Source: Valencia hispanica (taxonomy: Eukaryota; Chordata; Actinopteri; Cyprinodontiformes; Valenciidae). Taken from it: a DNA stretch of 64,000 nt. The position numbers were made by a program, and so were the translations under genes. The stretch is taken from contig OY747701.1 of the NCBI GenBank assembly GCA_963556495.2, positions 39,406,501 through 39,470,500 of the forward strand, written 5' to 3'. The notes beneath the pieces are model-generated. The model saw only the letters and a program-made list of their open reading frames with translations, was not told the DNA's origin and did no database searches. Shown one piece after another: positions 19,680 to 63,374 of the stretch; within the stretch, counting starts at the first letter, position 1, and each line of letters starts with the position of its first letter.

Positions 19680-21535
19680 AGTAAAAAAGTACTTTTGGAT
19701 TAGTTTTACTTGACTGTACTTTTTAATTTTACTTGAGTAATATTTTTATGAGGTATCGCTACTCTTACTTGAGTAAAGTTTCTGGCTACTCTACCCAGTT
19801 AGTTAGTAACTTTACTGAATGAAACTGAATGGTTGTTTTAACCAAAACCGCATGAGACTCCCACATAGTTTATGTTGAAGTGAGACCTCTTGGTTGCACA
19901 CAATCTTAATCATTTTAAGCTATTTTCTATCTGCTGAGGCTGTTGTACCATTTGGGGGTCAAGTGGGATACCTTATCTGTATGGAACACCAAACTACTCA
20001 AAATTAAGTAAATAAAAAAACATTGTGAAATAGATATCTGGATAACAATTAATAACAAATATATAATGTGACAATGAAATTGTGAAACAACTGAATATAT
20101 AAAATTCTAAGTTCAATAGTATGAAATATTCTTCATTTTCCTTAAAAAATCTGTTTCTTAATATAATACATTCTTTTAATATAAAATATTTGCTAATAAT
20201 GGGAATTATTTTTTAGCCATTTTTATTTAATTTCATCAGTTTTTATTGCAAAACTTCATTTTTCCAATGTCAGTTTTTATTTCATATTGGGTTTTTTTTC
20301 CCAGTGGCTCATTTATTTCAGAATGTCACTTTTCAGCAGAATAACCTCATCTGCCAATCAGAGTCAGTGGGTGGGTACTGCATGCTCATTGGCTGGTTCT
20401 TAAACACCAATCTTCCTGGATACCCATTCTCACTCACTGTGACTGAGCAGCCTGCTGTACAGCTAGCAACGACATGCTAAGTCAAGAGTGGGAGTTGCAT
20501 GAACTTTGTTCATCTCTGGTTACTCTAGCAGATCAAACTGAGAGGAATAATTTATCAGAGAATGCCATTTTGAGTTGTTTGGATGATGTCCGACATCAGA
20601 GTTATTGCTGATATGTTTTCTTTGTCGTCCTCCGAGTTGTGCTGGATGACACAGAAAACATATCAGCAATAACTCTGATGTCGGACAGCACTAAAGTCTT
20701 CAGTATTGGACCTGGGATGATTTCAAAAATATTATCCAAACAACTCAAAATGGCATTCTCTGATAAATGATTCCTCTCAGTTTGATATGCTAGAGTAACC
20801 AGAGATGAACAAAGTTCATGCAACTCTGACTCTTGTCTTAGCATGTCGTTGCTAGCTGTACAGCAGGCTGCTCTGTCACAGTGAGTGAGAATGGGTATCC
20901 AGGAAGATCGATGTTTAAGCACCAACCAATGAGCATGCAGGTCCCACCCACTGACTCTGATTGGCAGATGAGGTTATTCTGCTGAAAAGTGACATTCTGA
21001 AATAAATGAGCCACTGGGAAAAACACCAAAATGAAATAAAAAATGACTTTGGAAAAATGACGTTTTGCAATAAAAACTGATTAAATTAAATAAAAATGGC
21101 TAAAAAAATTATTCCCATTATTAGCAAATATTTTACATTACAATAATTTATTATATTAATAAACATATTTTTAAAGGAAAATGAAAAATATTTCACACTA
21201 TTGAGCTTAGAACTTTATATATATTCTGTTTTTTCACAATTTCATTGGCACATTACATATTTGTTATTATTGTTCATGTAGCTATCTATTTCACAATGTT
21301 TTTATTTATTTATTTAATTTTGAGTAGTTTGGTGTTCCATATACCTGCTGTAACATATATACATCACCTACTGTAGGTATTGGTTTCATTAGTTTCACTT
21401 TTTTTTTAATGTTGAGAATGTTTTTTCTACTCTAATTAGTTATCTAGCAATAATGTCATGTATTTCTCCCTCTTGGTTAGTGCTACTTTTACTTGAGTAC
21501 AATTTTTGGCTACTCTACCCACCTCTGGTCACCAG
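19680..21535. repeat. hAT-like repeat arms flanking the palindrome
   Basis: 19685-19800 and 21478-21527 both carry the ACTTGAGTA...GGCTACTCTACCCA sentence that also ends the hAT-like element at 2727-6953. The right copy finishes with CCACCTCTG, a proper terminus. The palindrome at 19980-21341 seems to sit inside or beside such an element. Confidence 0.45.
19980..21341. repeat. 1.36 kb imperfect palindrome (foldback), arms about 650 bp
   Basis: The left arm runs from TATGGAACACCAAACTACTC at 19980; the right arm ends with its complement at 21341. The arms remain alignable along their whole length, for example CCTCATCTGCCAATCAGAGT at about 20347 against its complement at about 20950-20980, and GTCCGACATCAGAGTTATTG at 20588 against its complement ending at 20686. 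The right arm has about 45 extra bases near 20690-20735. The apex loop is about 30 nt (20622-20652). Intergenic between hkdc1 and hk1. Confidence 0.85.
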
Positions 21536-21929
21536 AATAGCTCGTTTTATATCAGCGAACCAAATGATAATTGTGCATGTCTCACTTTTCTCCACATAAT
21601 TTGTTCAGTTCTGCTCATGTCTGTTTAACTCATATACAATAATGGTCTATGTCACTCAAACTCCATAGGTCTATCTGCAATTAGTTATCCCAAAACATGT
21701 TACTTGAACCCAAAAGGTCACTTCAGAGAGCTTTTCCTTCCTTATTCCATAATCCTGAGGTGAAAAGATTTTTCATCAAGGGTATGTTTTTGTGGACAAG
21801 GAGAAATCTGTCCTCTTCAACTGTTTACTTCCACGTTGCTCATCCATGTTTCCTGCATAGATGAGCTTTATACCAAAACTACCCGCTTCATGCTTTTTTT
21901 GGGGTTGCCAAAAAATAGTCAAACATCAA

Positions 21930-22290
21930 TTCTATTCAGTTCAATTCAGTTTATTTATATAGCATCGATTCACAACAGATCTCATCTCAAGGCACTTTAC
22001 AAGAAAGTAATTTCAATACAATCATACAATCATTCCAATCAAAAACATATTCTATTTAAGGAATCCCAGCAGATGGCATCAAGTCATTGACTGGCAGTTG
22101 TGTCCCGTTCATGCAGACTCCAACCACAGCAATCCCTCATACTGAGTAAGCATGTAGTGACAGTGGAGAGGAAAAACTCCCCTCTAACAGGTAGAAACCT
22201 CCAGCAGAACCTGGCTAAGTACAAGCGGCCATCTGCCACAACCGTCTAGGGTTTGAGAAGAAAGAGCATAGACACAGAAAGAACAAAAAA
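21930..22290. repeat. LINE/SINE 3'-type fragment
   Basis: Fish repeat sentence TTCAGTTTATTTATATAGCA, AAGGCACTTTACAAGAAAG, then AAAACTCCCCTCTAACAGG and AACCTCCAGCAGAACC, as found in 3' portions of teleost non-LTR elements. No frame. Confidence 0.55.
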
Positions 22291-24740
22291 CTGATTAAAG
22301 ACTACTTTCTTTATTAAAGAAAGTAAAAAGTTGATAACAGGACATGGGGGGTGCTCAGTTACTGGGAGGATCATCCAAGTCGATCATCCAATGTTGCGTT
22401 GGAATTCTAGTTTATATTTGTCCTATGTATATTCTACAATGATATTGGGAGTCAAAATACTTAGTGTTCTTGATGAAAATTTGTTTTTATTTGTGGTCAA
22501 CTCTGACTAAACCTATCTTAGACTAGAAAGAGAGAAATGGTAAAGATGTAATTTACCCTGTTATAACTTACTGCGTATAGTTTTGAAACTGCTATTTCAG
22601 GCTGAAACTGTTTACCAGTCTTTGCTGTGAGAAACAGGAGATTAAGATCAACAGATTGTCTTCAATTTTATTACTTCCATATATTTAATGGTCACATGTG
22701 AAATACAACAAATTCCCTGTTTTCAGAAGGAATAATGTCCTAGAATTTGTCAAAAGGGGCTACTTTCATAAAGAAAGTGAAAACAGCAACTAGGAACCAG
22801 ATTTTCCCTTTAGCTTCAGGTTTAATACAAGAAACAGCAGATAAATCAGATTTTTTAATGGAATCATGATTATTGCCTAAGCTGCATGACTCTCATTACT
22901 TTTCACTTCATGCAATACTAATACAAGCCCGGGCAGGTTGGCAGGTAGAGTTTTAATTGGTGCTCTGGAAAGCAAGGCACTAACATGCAGTAGGTATGTC
23001 GTACTGCAAAATGCAAGAAAATGCTGAAGAGTTGAATTTCAGGTTAAATGGTTTTCTTAAAATAAACATTGCTTTACATTTTTGATGCTACAAAACTCAA
23101 ACATAGTCACAGCTTCTTGTTGAATTTATCCTGAAAACTTAAGCAGAGCTCAAACTGAACTGATGTGCTGGGAATGTCAGTGTTAAGTGGAGGTCACTCC
23201 GCAGCCCCCTTATGAGTAAAGCACTGGTTTGCCTTTGTTATCAAGTGCCTCCAGACAACAGACAGCCCTTGTTTTGAAGGTGATATAGTGTCTGTCTGAG
23301 AGGACCGTGGAGCCTGAGAGTGGCCATATACAGTGCCGAGTCATCGTGACCAATGGTGATCCCTTTTAGAAAGCAGGTGCATTATAGCACCTTTAGAGAC
23401 AGGTAAGTGCTGCTCTTGTGCCTATTCTGCATTTATACAGCACTAAAGAGAAAGGCAATAAAAACAAAAGTCAACTAGAAAAGCACTCGGAGAGCGCAGA
23501 CCTCCACCAAGGCAGCTCAGCGGACATCATTATTTGTTCAGTAGTTATTCATGAAAATCAATTTTTTGGTAATGCGGTTTTTGAATCACCCCCAAATTCT
23601 AATCACCTATTCCTGGTTCCTGAAAATGTAATCAAAATCTGTCTATAAATTTTTGAGATATGTTGCTAACAAACAAACAAACAAACTCTGGTGAAAACAT
23701 AACCTCCTTAGCGGAAGTAATAATGTTTTGCCAACATTCAGTTGTTGCGTAAACTAGTGTAAAAGTAAGCCGAAATGCTGTTCAAACACACACACACAAA
23801 CACACACACACACAAACAAAGAATAATGTAGATCAACAGCAGATTAAAATACAACCTTTGGCACAAAATATGAAGTCACCCCTCCATGATAATAAGTGAG
23901 CAAGAAAACAAAACCTGTAATGATACAGAGATGTGTGTTTGAAGGCATACCAATGATAGCAAAATCAAAGTAATACTGAAATAGTTACAGCTACAGCTCA
24001 CACTGAGTCAGATTCTGCTGGAGGTTTCTTCCAGTTAAACGATGTTTTTCTTCTTTCCATTGAAGCCACATGCATGCTAAGTTTGAGATTGCTGCAAAGT
24101 TAACAACTCGATGCTATGAACTGACTTCTGCCGCCACATGCTTATTCACGAGGAAGGGTTGCTGCAAAGTCTGTGACTTAATGCAAGGTGCTGTGTTTCC
24201 CTGGAAAGAAAACCTTTTCCAAATTTGTATAATACAAATTAACCTGACTTTATTGCTTTATAGGTATAAGTGAATTTGTATTAAGTGGGTTCATAACCAT
24301 ATGGGTAGTTAAAATCCTTTTGATACAATCCAAAAATTATTTACTTAGCCTCTTACATTGTGTGTAACGTTGTCCAGAAGACTCCTCGGCTGTTTTGATG
24401 AAGTGACCTTCTGAATGTCACAAATCACCACCTGAACTTTGGATCTCCTAAAGCAGATGCGCAGGAGAAGCATCTTCTAATCTAAAGCAGCATCTTTTGT
24501 TCCTAAACAATAGTGAAGCTGTCGAGAAAACTTTTCCCCCTTTTTCATTGATTGTTACAGGTGAGGAAAGCAGCAGGGGGCTGAAGTTCCCCCGTCTCTT
24601 CCTCGCATCCTGCTGAGCTGGATGATGAATAACCAAAGAGTTTTACTCTGCTTCTACTAATACAGGCTCATTGTCATACAACACATGCTTAACAGAATGT
24701 AGCCAAGGGCTTCCTTGAAGCCGAAAGTTTCCCCTGACCT
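22291..24740. other. intergenic, mostly unremarkable
   Basis: Contains a (CA)n-rich stretch at about 23790-23815 and an (ACAA)n tract at about 23668-23688. No gene or element recognised. Confidence 0.4.
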
Positions 24741-24749
24741 TCCTCTGCT

Positions 24750-25233
24750 CCTCCTTCTCCTTCCTCCTCCATCACTGAGTCCGCCTGAGCAGCCAATCAG
24801 AGCGCAGAGGATGAGGCCGCAGCACCGCCTATCCCCTCCTCCTCCTCCTCCTCCCCACGGAGGCACCACGACACAAACCCAATGAGCTTAGAGAAAGTGG
24901 GCCGTCTCTGCGCCCTGCGCGGCCCTTCCTGCTTCAGCCTCAACTTGGTGTCTCACTCGTGTTTCCTGGCTTCATCTCTCACGCGTAGAGAAGCTAAAAA
25001 AAAACAACAAAAAACTCTCCGGCTATTTTGAAACCACACTGGACCGGAGTCGGGATACATCTTGAAATCTTCTGCGCTCGTGCGATATAGTCCATCCGAG
25101 GCCGGAGCGCAGTTAGTTTTTAATACTTAGTCTGAATTTACTTGTGTGAGTTTTTGTAGGAGGCAGAGAGAGAGAAGAAGGGAGTCGATCTGAGTTAGTC
25201 TGCATGAGTGTTTGAGAAGGAAAAAGGAGCAGA
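24750..25233 (+). promoter_or_regulatory. hk1: hk1 promoter and 5' UTR region
   Basis: A CpG-rich, GC-rich patch in AT-rich surroundings directly ahead of the hk1 start. It holds CCAAT boxes at 24793-24797 and 24879-24883, a CCTCCTCCT tract at about 24835-24855 of the Sp1/CT-element kind, and no TATA box, fitting a housekeeping-type promoter. The start site cannot be placed; the 5' UTR probably begins near 24900-25000. Confidence 0.6.
25204..25215 (+). promoter_or_regulatory. hk1: three-codon upstream ORF in the hk1 5' UTR
   Basis: ATG AGT GTT TGA ends 18 nt before the hk1 start codon. An ultrashort upstream frame so close to the main start can lower or modulate initiation. The hk1 start itself has A at -3. 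Confidence 0.5.
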
Positions 25234-46549
<21,316 letters not shown>

Positions 46550-48600
46550 GAGAGAAAAATATCAGACAGATTATCGTTTTCGCCCCATTCCTCCCATCTG
46601 CCTTCCCTCCCTGACTATCGTCTATTTTTCTCACAAACGGACATTACAGTCAGCACCTCACACTCCAGCTGCTACTTTATCCCTGTGTCTTCCTCAGACA
46701 GAGAAAGCGGGCCCTGCTTTCTCTGCTGTGTTTAGTAAGCAGAGGCTGTAGTTAAACTTTATCTGACAGCACCCAGCCTCTTTAAAATGCAGTTTTGTGA
46801 TTTCAAAGGTTAACAATATTATAAGGATAAAACATCTGGTTTTAAGCGTTAATAAAAAGATTTTGCCCACTCCTGGTTGCTCCTCTGTCTCCACCTGGAG
46901 GATTCCTCTTGTTCCTGCAGTCTGTCAGTCTTCCTATCAACTGTAGATAAAACATTTATTTTCTAGCACATCCAGAACTTAAAACTATAAACCAAAGTGG
47001 GTCTGTCTGTACCCATTCTAGTCTTATTTTTACAGAATGACTTAAATAGATTGGATTGATTAGAAATATTTGTGGAGAAGGAAGGGAATATTTGTGCTTA
47101 AGGTTTTAATCGCTCGCCCAGATATGATGCAGTATAATCTGCATTGTTGTTATTTATTTTATTTTTATGTTTAAAAATATTACTGTTGCAAATATGATGC
47201 ACACACACAGCGGGCCACAGGCTAATATTCCCTTACTTCATTTTTTCCATGCACCGTCAGAGGAGCCTGCACAAATCTATCTTATTTCATGTTTCTGCTG
47301 AGTGTGCATATCTGCTCTGCTCCCTGACTGCAAAGTGTAGTTATCTGTAGGCCACTGTAAACCGCGTTCTGCTGTTGGTACTTGAAAGCCCGCTGTTTTA
47401 TTTTAGGAGTCTTGGCCATCCTAATCAGCAAGATCATGGTTCTAACATGGTGAACAATGATGGCCAAGCTGTGTAAAAATGTAAGAATGTTACAGATGAC
47501 AACCTTTTTGGAAAGACTACATCTCAGGAAAGTTATATGTTATAAGGTCTATAGAGTCTTCTTACCTCCTTTCCACCAGATGCGTAAGCAGCGCGTTACA
47601 GGACAACGCCGCTGATAGCCACCACTGTAGTCAATAGAGCCCTTTCCACCAGAGGTGAAAGCAGCACGAGTCTGCCGCGTCTGAGGAGCGACATGTCGCA
47701 GCACTTTTCTAAATATACGCGGTAGTCCTATTTTCTGCGTACGCCTCTGAAACATGTAAATTTCTACATTTTGGATAGGGGAGACAGGAAATACACGGCT
47801 CGGCACCGGAAATTTACAAAATAAAAGAAACGTGTTGCTTTACTTTAAAAAAAAAAGTCACTACCTGTGCGCCCTGTGAGAAGTCAGTACCTCGCGGGAG
47901 GGTCTCATTTGTGTGTCATCACACAAATGAGCGATTTTGGATATTCCCTGACATAACATAAACTTATTGGCGAATATAAAACGGACATAACATAAAACGC
48001 CAACCTTTTGGAGCCATGTTGTTGTCTTTTCCTGGTTATTATTGTCGTATACGTTTATATATGTCTATGGTTGTTGTGTTTACTGACCACACGTGATTTT
48101 GCTAATCTCGCGTGATTTCGTGCTCTCAGTAACAGCTGCTTCCCTGCTGCTATGCGCCTCATACCCACCCGGTGGAAAGGGCCAAGCAGCAGGATACACA
48201 AGTGAAATGCGCTGCTCCTGTAACGTGCCGCTTACGCGTCCGGTGGAAAGGAGGGGTACTTTTTTTTTCTTCACTAAAAACAAGGAAATACTTAACTGAT
48301 AGAATCATGTGCTCATACCATTTTTAATGCATTTCCTGTTATACAGGCTGGTCCTTCCTGATCATCTGTTGTCTATTAGAGAAACAGTTTTTGTTTTCTG
48401 TGCAGCATGGATAAGTTTGACTGCTCTCCAGTTCCCAGTCAGCGTTCCTGTTCTGTTATCAGACTGTCAGGATGATGAACACCAGCTTCTACAACACACC
48501 CAGATCTTTTTCTTACATTGGTCCGCAAAAAAACACACTGTATTTGTTGGACATTGTCAATCTGTCACTTAATAAATTGAACCTGTGTTCCTCTGATGCT
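46550..48600 (+). other. hk1: hk1 3' UTR and downstream
   Basis: Candidate poly-A signals AATAAA lie at 46851-46856 and 48571-48576. The former gives a 3' UTR of about 0.3 kb. The DNA element at 47563-48259 lies between them, so use of the distal site would transcribe that element. Confidence 0.4.
47563..48259. mobile_element. 0.7 kb DNA element with inverted ends
   Basis: The left end CCTCCTTTCCACCAGATGCG then TAAGCAGCGCGTTACAGGA is inverted at the right end (TCCTGTAACGTGCCGCTTAC, GCGTCCGGTGGAAAGGAGG). An internal repeat of the end motif (CCCTTTCCACCAGAGG at 47640) is mirrored by CCGGTGGAAAGGGCC at 48170. CpG-richer than its surroundings. No transposase. The target duplication was not resolved. 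Confidence 0.7.
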
Positions 48601-48699
48601 GCAGTTTTCATTACACAATACATCTTTTGACATAGAGTTGTGATACTTAAATTTGAGTAAATATGCAGCTGATCTAATATTAGCATCGGTTTCCATGTA

Positions 48700-49140
48700 A
48701 TTTCATTAGATTTTTAAAGTTGGTGTTTTATTGTGATTTTTATGTTATAGTCCAACACAAAGTAGTGCATGATTGTGAAGTGGAAAGAAAAGGGGACATG
48801 GTTTTCAGTTGTTCCAAATAAAAACATGACAAATGTGGCATTAAGCTCCCTTGTATTTATGAGAACGTCCAGAGCAATCAATAGCCTTCAAAAGTGACAT
48901 TATTAGTAAAACTAGTCTGTGTGAAAATTAATCTCAGCCTAAATCCAGCTGTTCTGAAGGCCTCAGTGGAAAAAACATCATGATGTCCAAGGTTATAAAG
49001 TGGTGGTTATTAGATGCTACCCCAACATCTCACAGAGTACCGTTCAATTAATCATCCAAGAATGGCACAAGAGCAAACCTACCAAGATATGACTGCACCT
49101 CAACTGGCAGAAGGGCCATTCAAGGATAGTATTGATCCGA
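48700..49140. mobile_element. Tc1-like remnant
   Basis: Terminal-type sentence at 48730-48800 (TTATAGTCCAACACAAAGTA), then transposase-like AATGGCACAAGAGCAAACCT ACC at 49060. Heavily decayed. Confidence 0.45.
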
Positions 49141-49864
49141 ATGTTTGGTTTACCTAAAAAGACCTTTCATAAGTTTCACCTAGTTCAAAACCCAGCGACA
49201 CAACCTCCTCATTCAATTATATTGCACCTGTCCTGCAGCAACTACTCAACTGGCCTCCACATTATTTATATAATCCTACTCCTTAACTTCAAGGTCAGAA
49301 ACAACCGTGCCTCTTAAGTGTCTTGACAGAACTCCTCCACAGCTACATACCCCGCCTATCCTCCTTCATGCTCACTCAGCTTCGTGATTAATGGGCCTCT
49401 TTGGGGTTGAGGGTCTTTAGTTTGCTCGTCTCACCTGCTTCTGGGACTGAATAAGTTGTATGTAGGCAACAATTAAAAAAAACAGCAATGTAGAGCTAAA
49501 ATAATTTTATTCCACATCTGAAACATAAAACATAATCACAAGTCAAATATTGGCATTTATAGAACTAGTTTAGACATTAATTGGCACAATCATTAAGTTT
49601 TTTGAAAGCTGACCATAAAAATATTACATATTTTTGCAATTAAGATGGCACCATAAATACACATAACAGCCTGCGTATTAACAAATATCACTGATAAGTG
49701 CTAATCAGGTTATCAGGAATGTTCAGAATCTTTTGTGCCGCATTGTTTGATTATTTTTATTTTTTAGAAATAACAGTGAGAATCCTTATTGATAGTTATG
49801 GTTTTCATGTGGATTTCCTGTTACTAAGCTGGAGCTACAGCAGCTGAGTCCTACAGCTGTTTTA

Positions 49865-50460
49865 GAAGAAAATAGTGCTGGGAAAAAGTATTTTCTCCCT
49901 TTACATGTCTGTTTTTTTGCTTTTTGAATCCTGCTCTCAGATCATCAAACAAAGTTTTATGGTTAGCCAGAGTAAATATAAAATGTAGTTTTCAAATGAT
50001 GAACAGACAAGAAACAAAGCCAATGAAATCAGTTTGAAAAGCGTTACAAACCCTTTCTAAGACTTCTGGATTCCAGGAAACAACAGTGAGAGTCATTATC
50101 CACAAATGGGGAAAAAAACATGCAACGGAGGTGAACCTTCCCAGGAACAGCCAGCCTATCAAAAGAACCATAAACAACAGCTGTAGCACTGTAGGCCTCA
50201 CCTCAGTTGAGATCAAGACTCAATTTAACAACAAGAAAGAGACCGAGTAACAAAATGCCCCAGTACTGCCAAAGGTGGCACAGCCATTTATTAGGTTTAA
50301 GAAAATATTACTTTTTCACATAGAGCCAGGGAAGTTTTAAAAAATTGTTTACCCCTTAATAAATGAAATAATCCTTTGAAAACTGTCTGTTGTATTAACT
50401 CAGGTCATCATTGTCTGATATGAACATTTATTTGATGAAACACATTTTCACAGCCCTCTA
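49865..50460. mobile_element. MITE/Tc1-like remnant
   Basis: Left end AGTGCTGGGAAAAAGTATTT and right end ACACATTTTCACAGCCCTCT are inverted and imperfect; the interior contains a decayed transposase-like stretch on + (AATGGGGAAAAAAACATGCA). Confidence 0.5.
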
Positions 50461-51002
50461 TGCGACCTTAATATGTTTATTGTGACCAAACCTGCAGCAA
50501 ACTTTATATTTGTGTCGGGCATCCTGCACTGAAAAAGGCAAAGCCGTGTGAAAGCTTGACATCAGCAGCACGGAACTCTTCACTGTGGAATCAGAAATTA
50601 CAATTTTACTTTTTAAAAGCAACACCGAAATGTAAAAGTTTACATGGAGCAAGAAAGAGAATAAAGATATTAGCCATAAATAAAAAGAATATTGATTCAT
50701 ACTTTGACTTTTTTTTTTACATAGCAACAATTTAGTCTGTCTTTTGCCTGTTATATACAGTAATCTACAAATGTAAACACTCAAAAGAACCCTGTAGTTC
50801 GAAGGTTAGCACTTTACAGGAGGGTTGGCAGTTTGAATTTCTCTGAGGTCTTTCTGTATGGAGTCTGGATGCTTTCTTCTTCTGCTTGCATTCTTCTAGC
50901 TATTCTCAGAGTCCATAAAACATGCATGTCAGATTATACAGTTTCCATATTGACCTTCAATGTGAGATTGAGTTGGCATGGGTGTCTCACTTTGTTACAT
51001 AC

Positions 51003-52229
51003 AGTGCCTTGCAAAAGTCCGTATCCCTTGAACCTTTTTTCACATTTGGCCACATTGCAGCCTCAAACTTCACTGTGTTTTATTGGGATTTAGATGTTAC
51101 AGACCAACGGAAAGTAGTGCATAATTGTGAAGGGGAAGAAAAATGCTACATGGTTTTCAAAATGTTATGCAAATAATAATCTGAAAAGTGTGGGGTTCAT
51201 ATGTATTTATCTCCCTTTACTGTTATATCCCTTAGTAAAATCCAGTGCAACCCATGGCCTTCATAAAATCACATTATTAGTGAATAGAGATAATGTCTAT
51301 AGATACTAATTGAGTCTATCTTGGTTTAATTTATTCATAGTGTAAATCTAGCTCATATGTGAAGTCCTAAGAGGTTTGTCAGAGAACTTTAGAAAATAAA
51401 GAGCATGATGAGGACCATGGAACTAAGCATACAGTCTGGGGTTAAAGTTGTGGAGAAGTTTAAAGCAGGATTAGAAAACAATGTCCAAGAACATCTCACA
51501 GAGCGCTGTTTAATTAATCATCTGAAACGGATACATTATGGCACACAAACAAACCTCCCTAAACATGGCGGTCCACCTTAACCAAGAGTCTGAAATACGC
51601 AGCTATGAATTTACATATCACTCTTAATACCTTAATGATATAAACTGTAGAATTTAGCAATGCTTTTAAGTATAAAGCTAATTTTAGAAATGGTAATTCT
51701 GGTTGTTCTTTGAAGTTTTTTAATTCCTTTTTCTATGATCAGACATATTGTCATAGGTTCTCAAATTACTTCCTTAGTTCCACGGGAACTCTAAAGCAGC
51801 AGCAGAGATCTACAGCCCAAGAGCCAAAATTGCTCAATAGGATTAGTATTACTTGTGCATCCTACAAATTTAGATGACTAAATTTAGATTACAAAAATTT
51901 AACTCACTAAAATCACTGTCTATGGTAGAGTGGCAAAATAGTTGAATTAATGAAAGAAAGCCAAAATAATTCCCCCTTTCCATTTTGCCACAAGCCATGT
52001 AGGGGACATAGCAAACATGCTTAAAAAGATACTCTGGTTAGCATAAAAATGGTGTTGGCAGCATCATGATATGGGAATGTTTTTCTTCAGCAGGGATATG
52101 AATGCTGTGTTGGTCATAGCTCTTGGAAATATTGGCGGGGCTAAATACATACAATTGACACTGAGGAACAGGTTCGTTTTCCAACAATCCAAAAGTACAA
52201 GCAGAGCTACAATGGAATTTATCATTTAA

Positions 52230-52323
<94 letters not shown>

Positions 52324-52867
52324 AAATGGCCCTGTCAAAGTCAAGAACAAAATCCAAATGTTAATTTGGGAAAGATAACTGATGTTCACAGATTGTCTCT
52401 TCAGTCAGACAAATATTTAGCTGTTTTTTTTTTTTTTTTTCACAAAAGCTCAGTCTTTAATGGGCAATTCTGGTAGTGCAAATCCATAGCATTGACTTAG
52501 GGAGTCTAAATACATATGCACTATATCCACATATAATTTTCTTTGGGTTAGGGTTTCTCAACCTTGGTCCTCAGGGACCACTGTCCTGCATGCTTCCTTC
52601 GTTTCTGTTCTGTCACCCAACCGAAACGAATTGGCGAACAAAAGGCTTCTGCAGCTTGCTCTTGATATCAAGCTTAGGAGGTAATGCAATCATTTAAATC
52701 TGGTGTACTGGAGCAGAACCCTGTGGGGTCCTGAGAAACACTAGGGATCACAATGCACAACTTTGTGTTGGCTCATCACAAAAGAAATCCATTTCAATTT
52801 TAGGAAATTTGTGATTGTAATGTGACAAAATGTGTAAAGATGAATGCTTTTGCAAAGCACTATATAA
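51003..52867 (+). mobile_element. degenerate Tc1-like element with a later (TG)n expansion
   Basis: Left end CAGTGCCTTGCAAAAGTCCG at 51003; right end CTTTTGCAAAGCACTATATA at about 52848-52867. Transposase remnants lie between 51390 and 52200 (ATGGTGTTGGCAGCATCATG at 52047). About 250 bp of unrelated sequence sits at 52480-52730. Confidence 0.6.
52242..52320. repeat. (TG)n microsatellite, about 39 units
   Basis: Uninterrupted TG run preceded by (TA)n. Expected to be length-polymorphic. Confidence 0.98.
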
Positions 52868-53054
52868 GATGAGCACGACCAAGACCATAAACCTACAATA
52901 ATCTGTTGGCGCTGTTGATTCACAATGTTGGTGATTTCCAGGTTCACTGAGCAGATCTTTCTTCAAAGTCTTCCTCAGCTCCTGCAGTCTGCAGGCCTCG
53001 CTCTTTCTGATGTGTTTTCAAGATGAATTTCTGTGACATGATGCTGTGCAAAAG

Positions 53055-62356
<9,302 letters not shown>

Positions 62357-62854
62357 TCTGACCCCCTTTGTTACCTGGTGAGAGAAAACTTTACGGATTT
62401 GTGTCTGCGCTGCGTAATGAAGAACAATGAGTGGCGGGCAGCCTATTCCCATGTAGGAGGCTTCATTAGTCATGGTTGGCTTTAGGAATCATTCAAAATT
62501 CAGGTGGTAATTTACCTTTTAGCGTAATGAGTTAAAAGGATTTGAAACTCATTAAAATAAAGGTGTGAGAAAATGTTTATTTCATCCACCACACCTCTTT
62601 TCTTTATATTTAAATTAAAATAACAAATTCGGCTGATAAAACTAAATAAACATCCCACAATTTCTTTGTGAAGGAAGACCACCCCCCAAGTTAATAACGC
62701 AGCAGTATTGTGATATTTACTTGAAAATTGTATTTTTAAAATTATTCAAAAACATATCAAAAACACAAAAAAGACTTCTCCAAATAATGCACAAAGTGGA
62801 TGTCTGCAACAATGACTCAAACACACAAAACATGGGTAGTGTTATCTGTCTTAC

Positions 62855-63160
62855 CTCTCTGTAGCCCCGATTATGTCGTGAGTTCTAACCCCAGATGTTT
62901 CTGTCCATAGCTGATAATGGCCAAAAATGAAACCCCAGGTGCGTAATGGGCACTCAGGTCTGACCAAGAATCCATTCATACATTTCTCCCCGCTCTCACA
63001 CAAACACACGGTGCGCTCCGTCTCTCGCTCTCTCTCTGCTGGAATGTGTTACAAGCGGCTTTGACACGCTCCTCCACAGTGAGACGCGCGGACATTGCGA
63101 CGCAGAGCCGCGCGCACAATCCACGGACAGCGCATAAACCACAGGGCGGACGTGTTATGA
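62855..63160 (-). promoter_or_regulatory. tacr2: tacr2 probable 5' UTR exon and promoter
   Basis: Minus-strand sequence is CpG-rich at 63055-63150 (likely core promoter), with a strong donor AGAGAG/GTAAGA ending an exon at 62855. Splicing to the acceptor before 62374 gives a 5' UTR with an in-frame TAG. The transcription start is not determined. Confidence 0.5.
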
Positions 63161-63374
63161 GTTGGTTCCCAAAGTGTGAATGTGGGATTAAAATAGCATT
63201 CCAAATGTTTACATTGGAGATATTACACGAGAGCTATCAGGTGAAAAGGTTTGGGCACATTAAGGCTCCAGTTTACACCTAGATAATAGCTAATGACATT
63301 AAATACATTTCTAACTCAGTAGAAGACTACTCAGTATACAAAGAGCATGATCCAAATCTTTTCTTTCCCTTTAG

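Noticed and set aside
20602..20925. 107-codon minus-strand frame in the right arm of the palindrome
   Set aside because: No recognised domain, and the left arm does not preserve the frame; it could be a relic of a mobile-element gene but is not supported.
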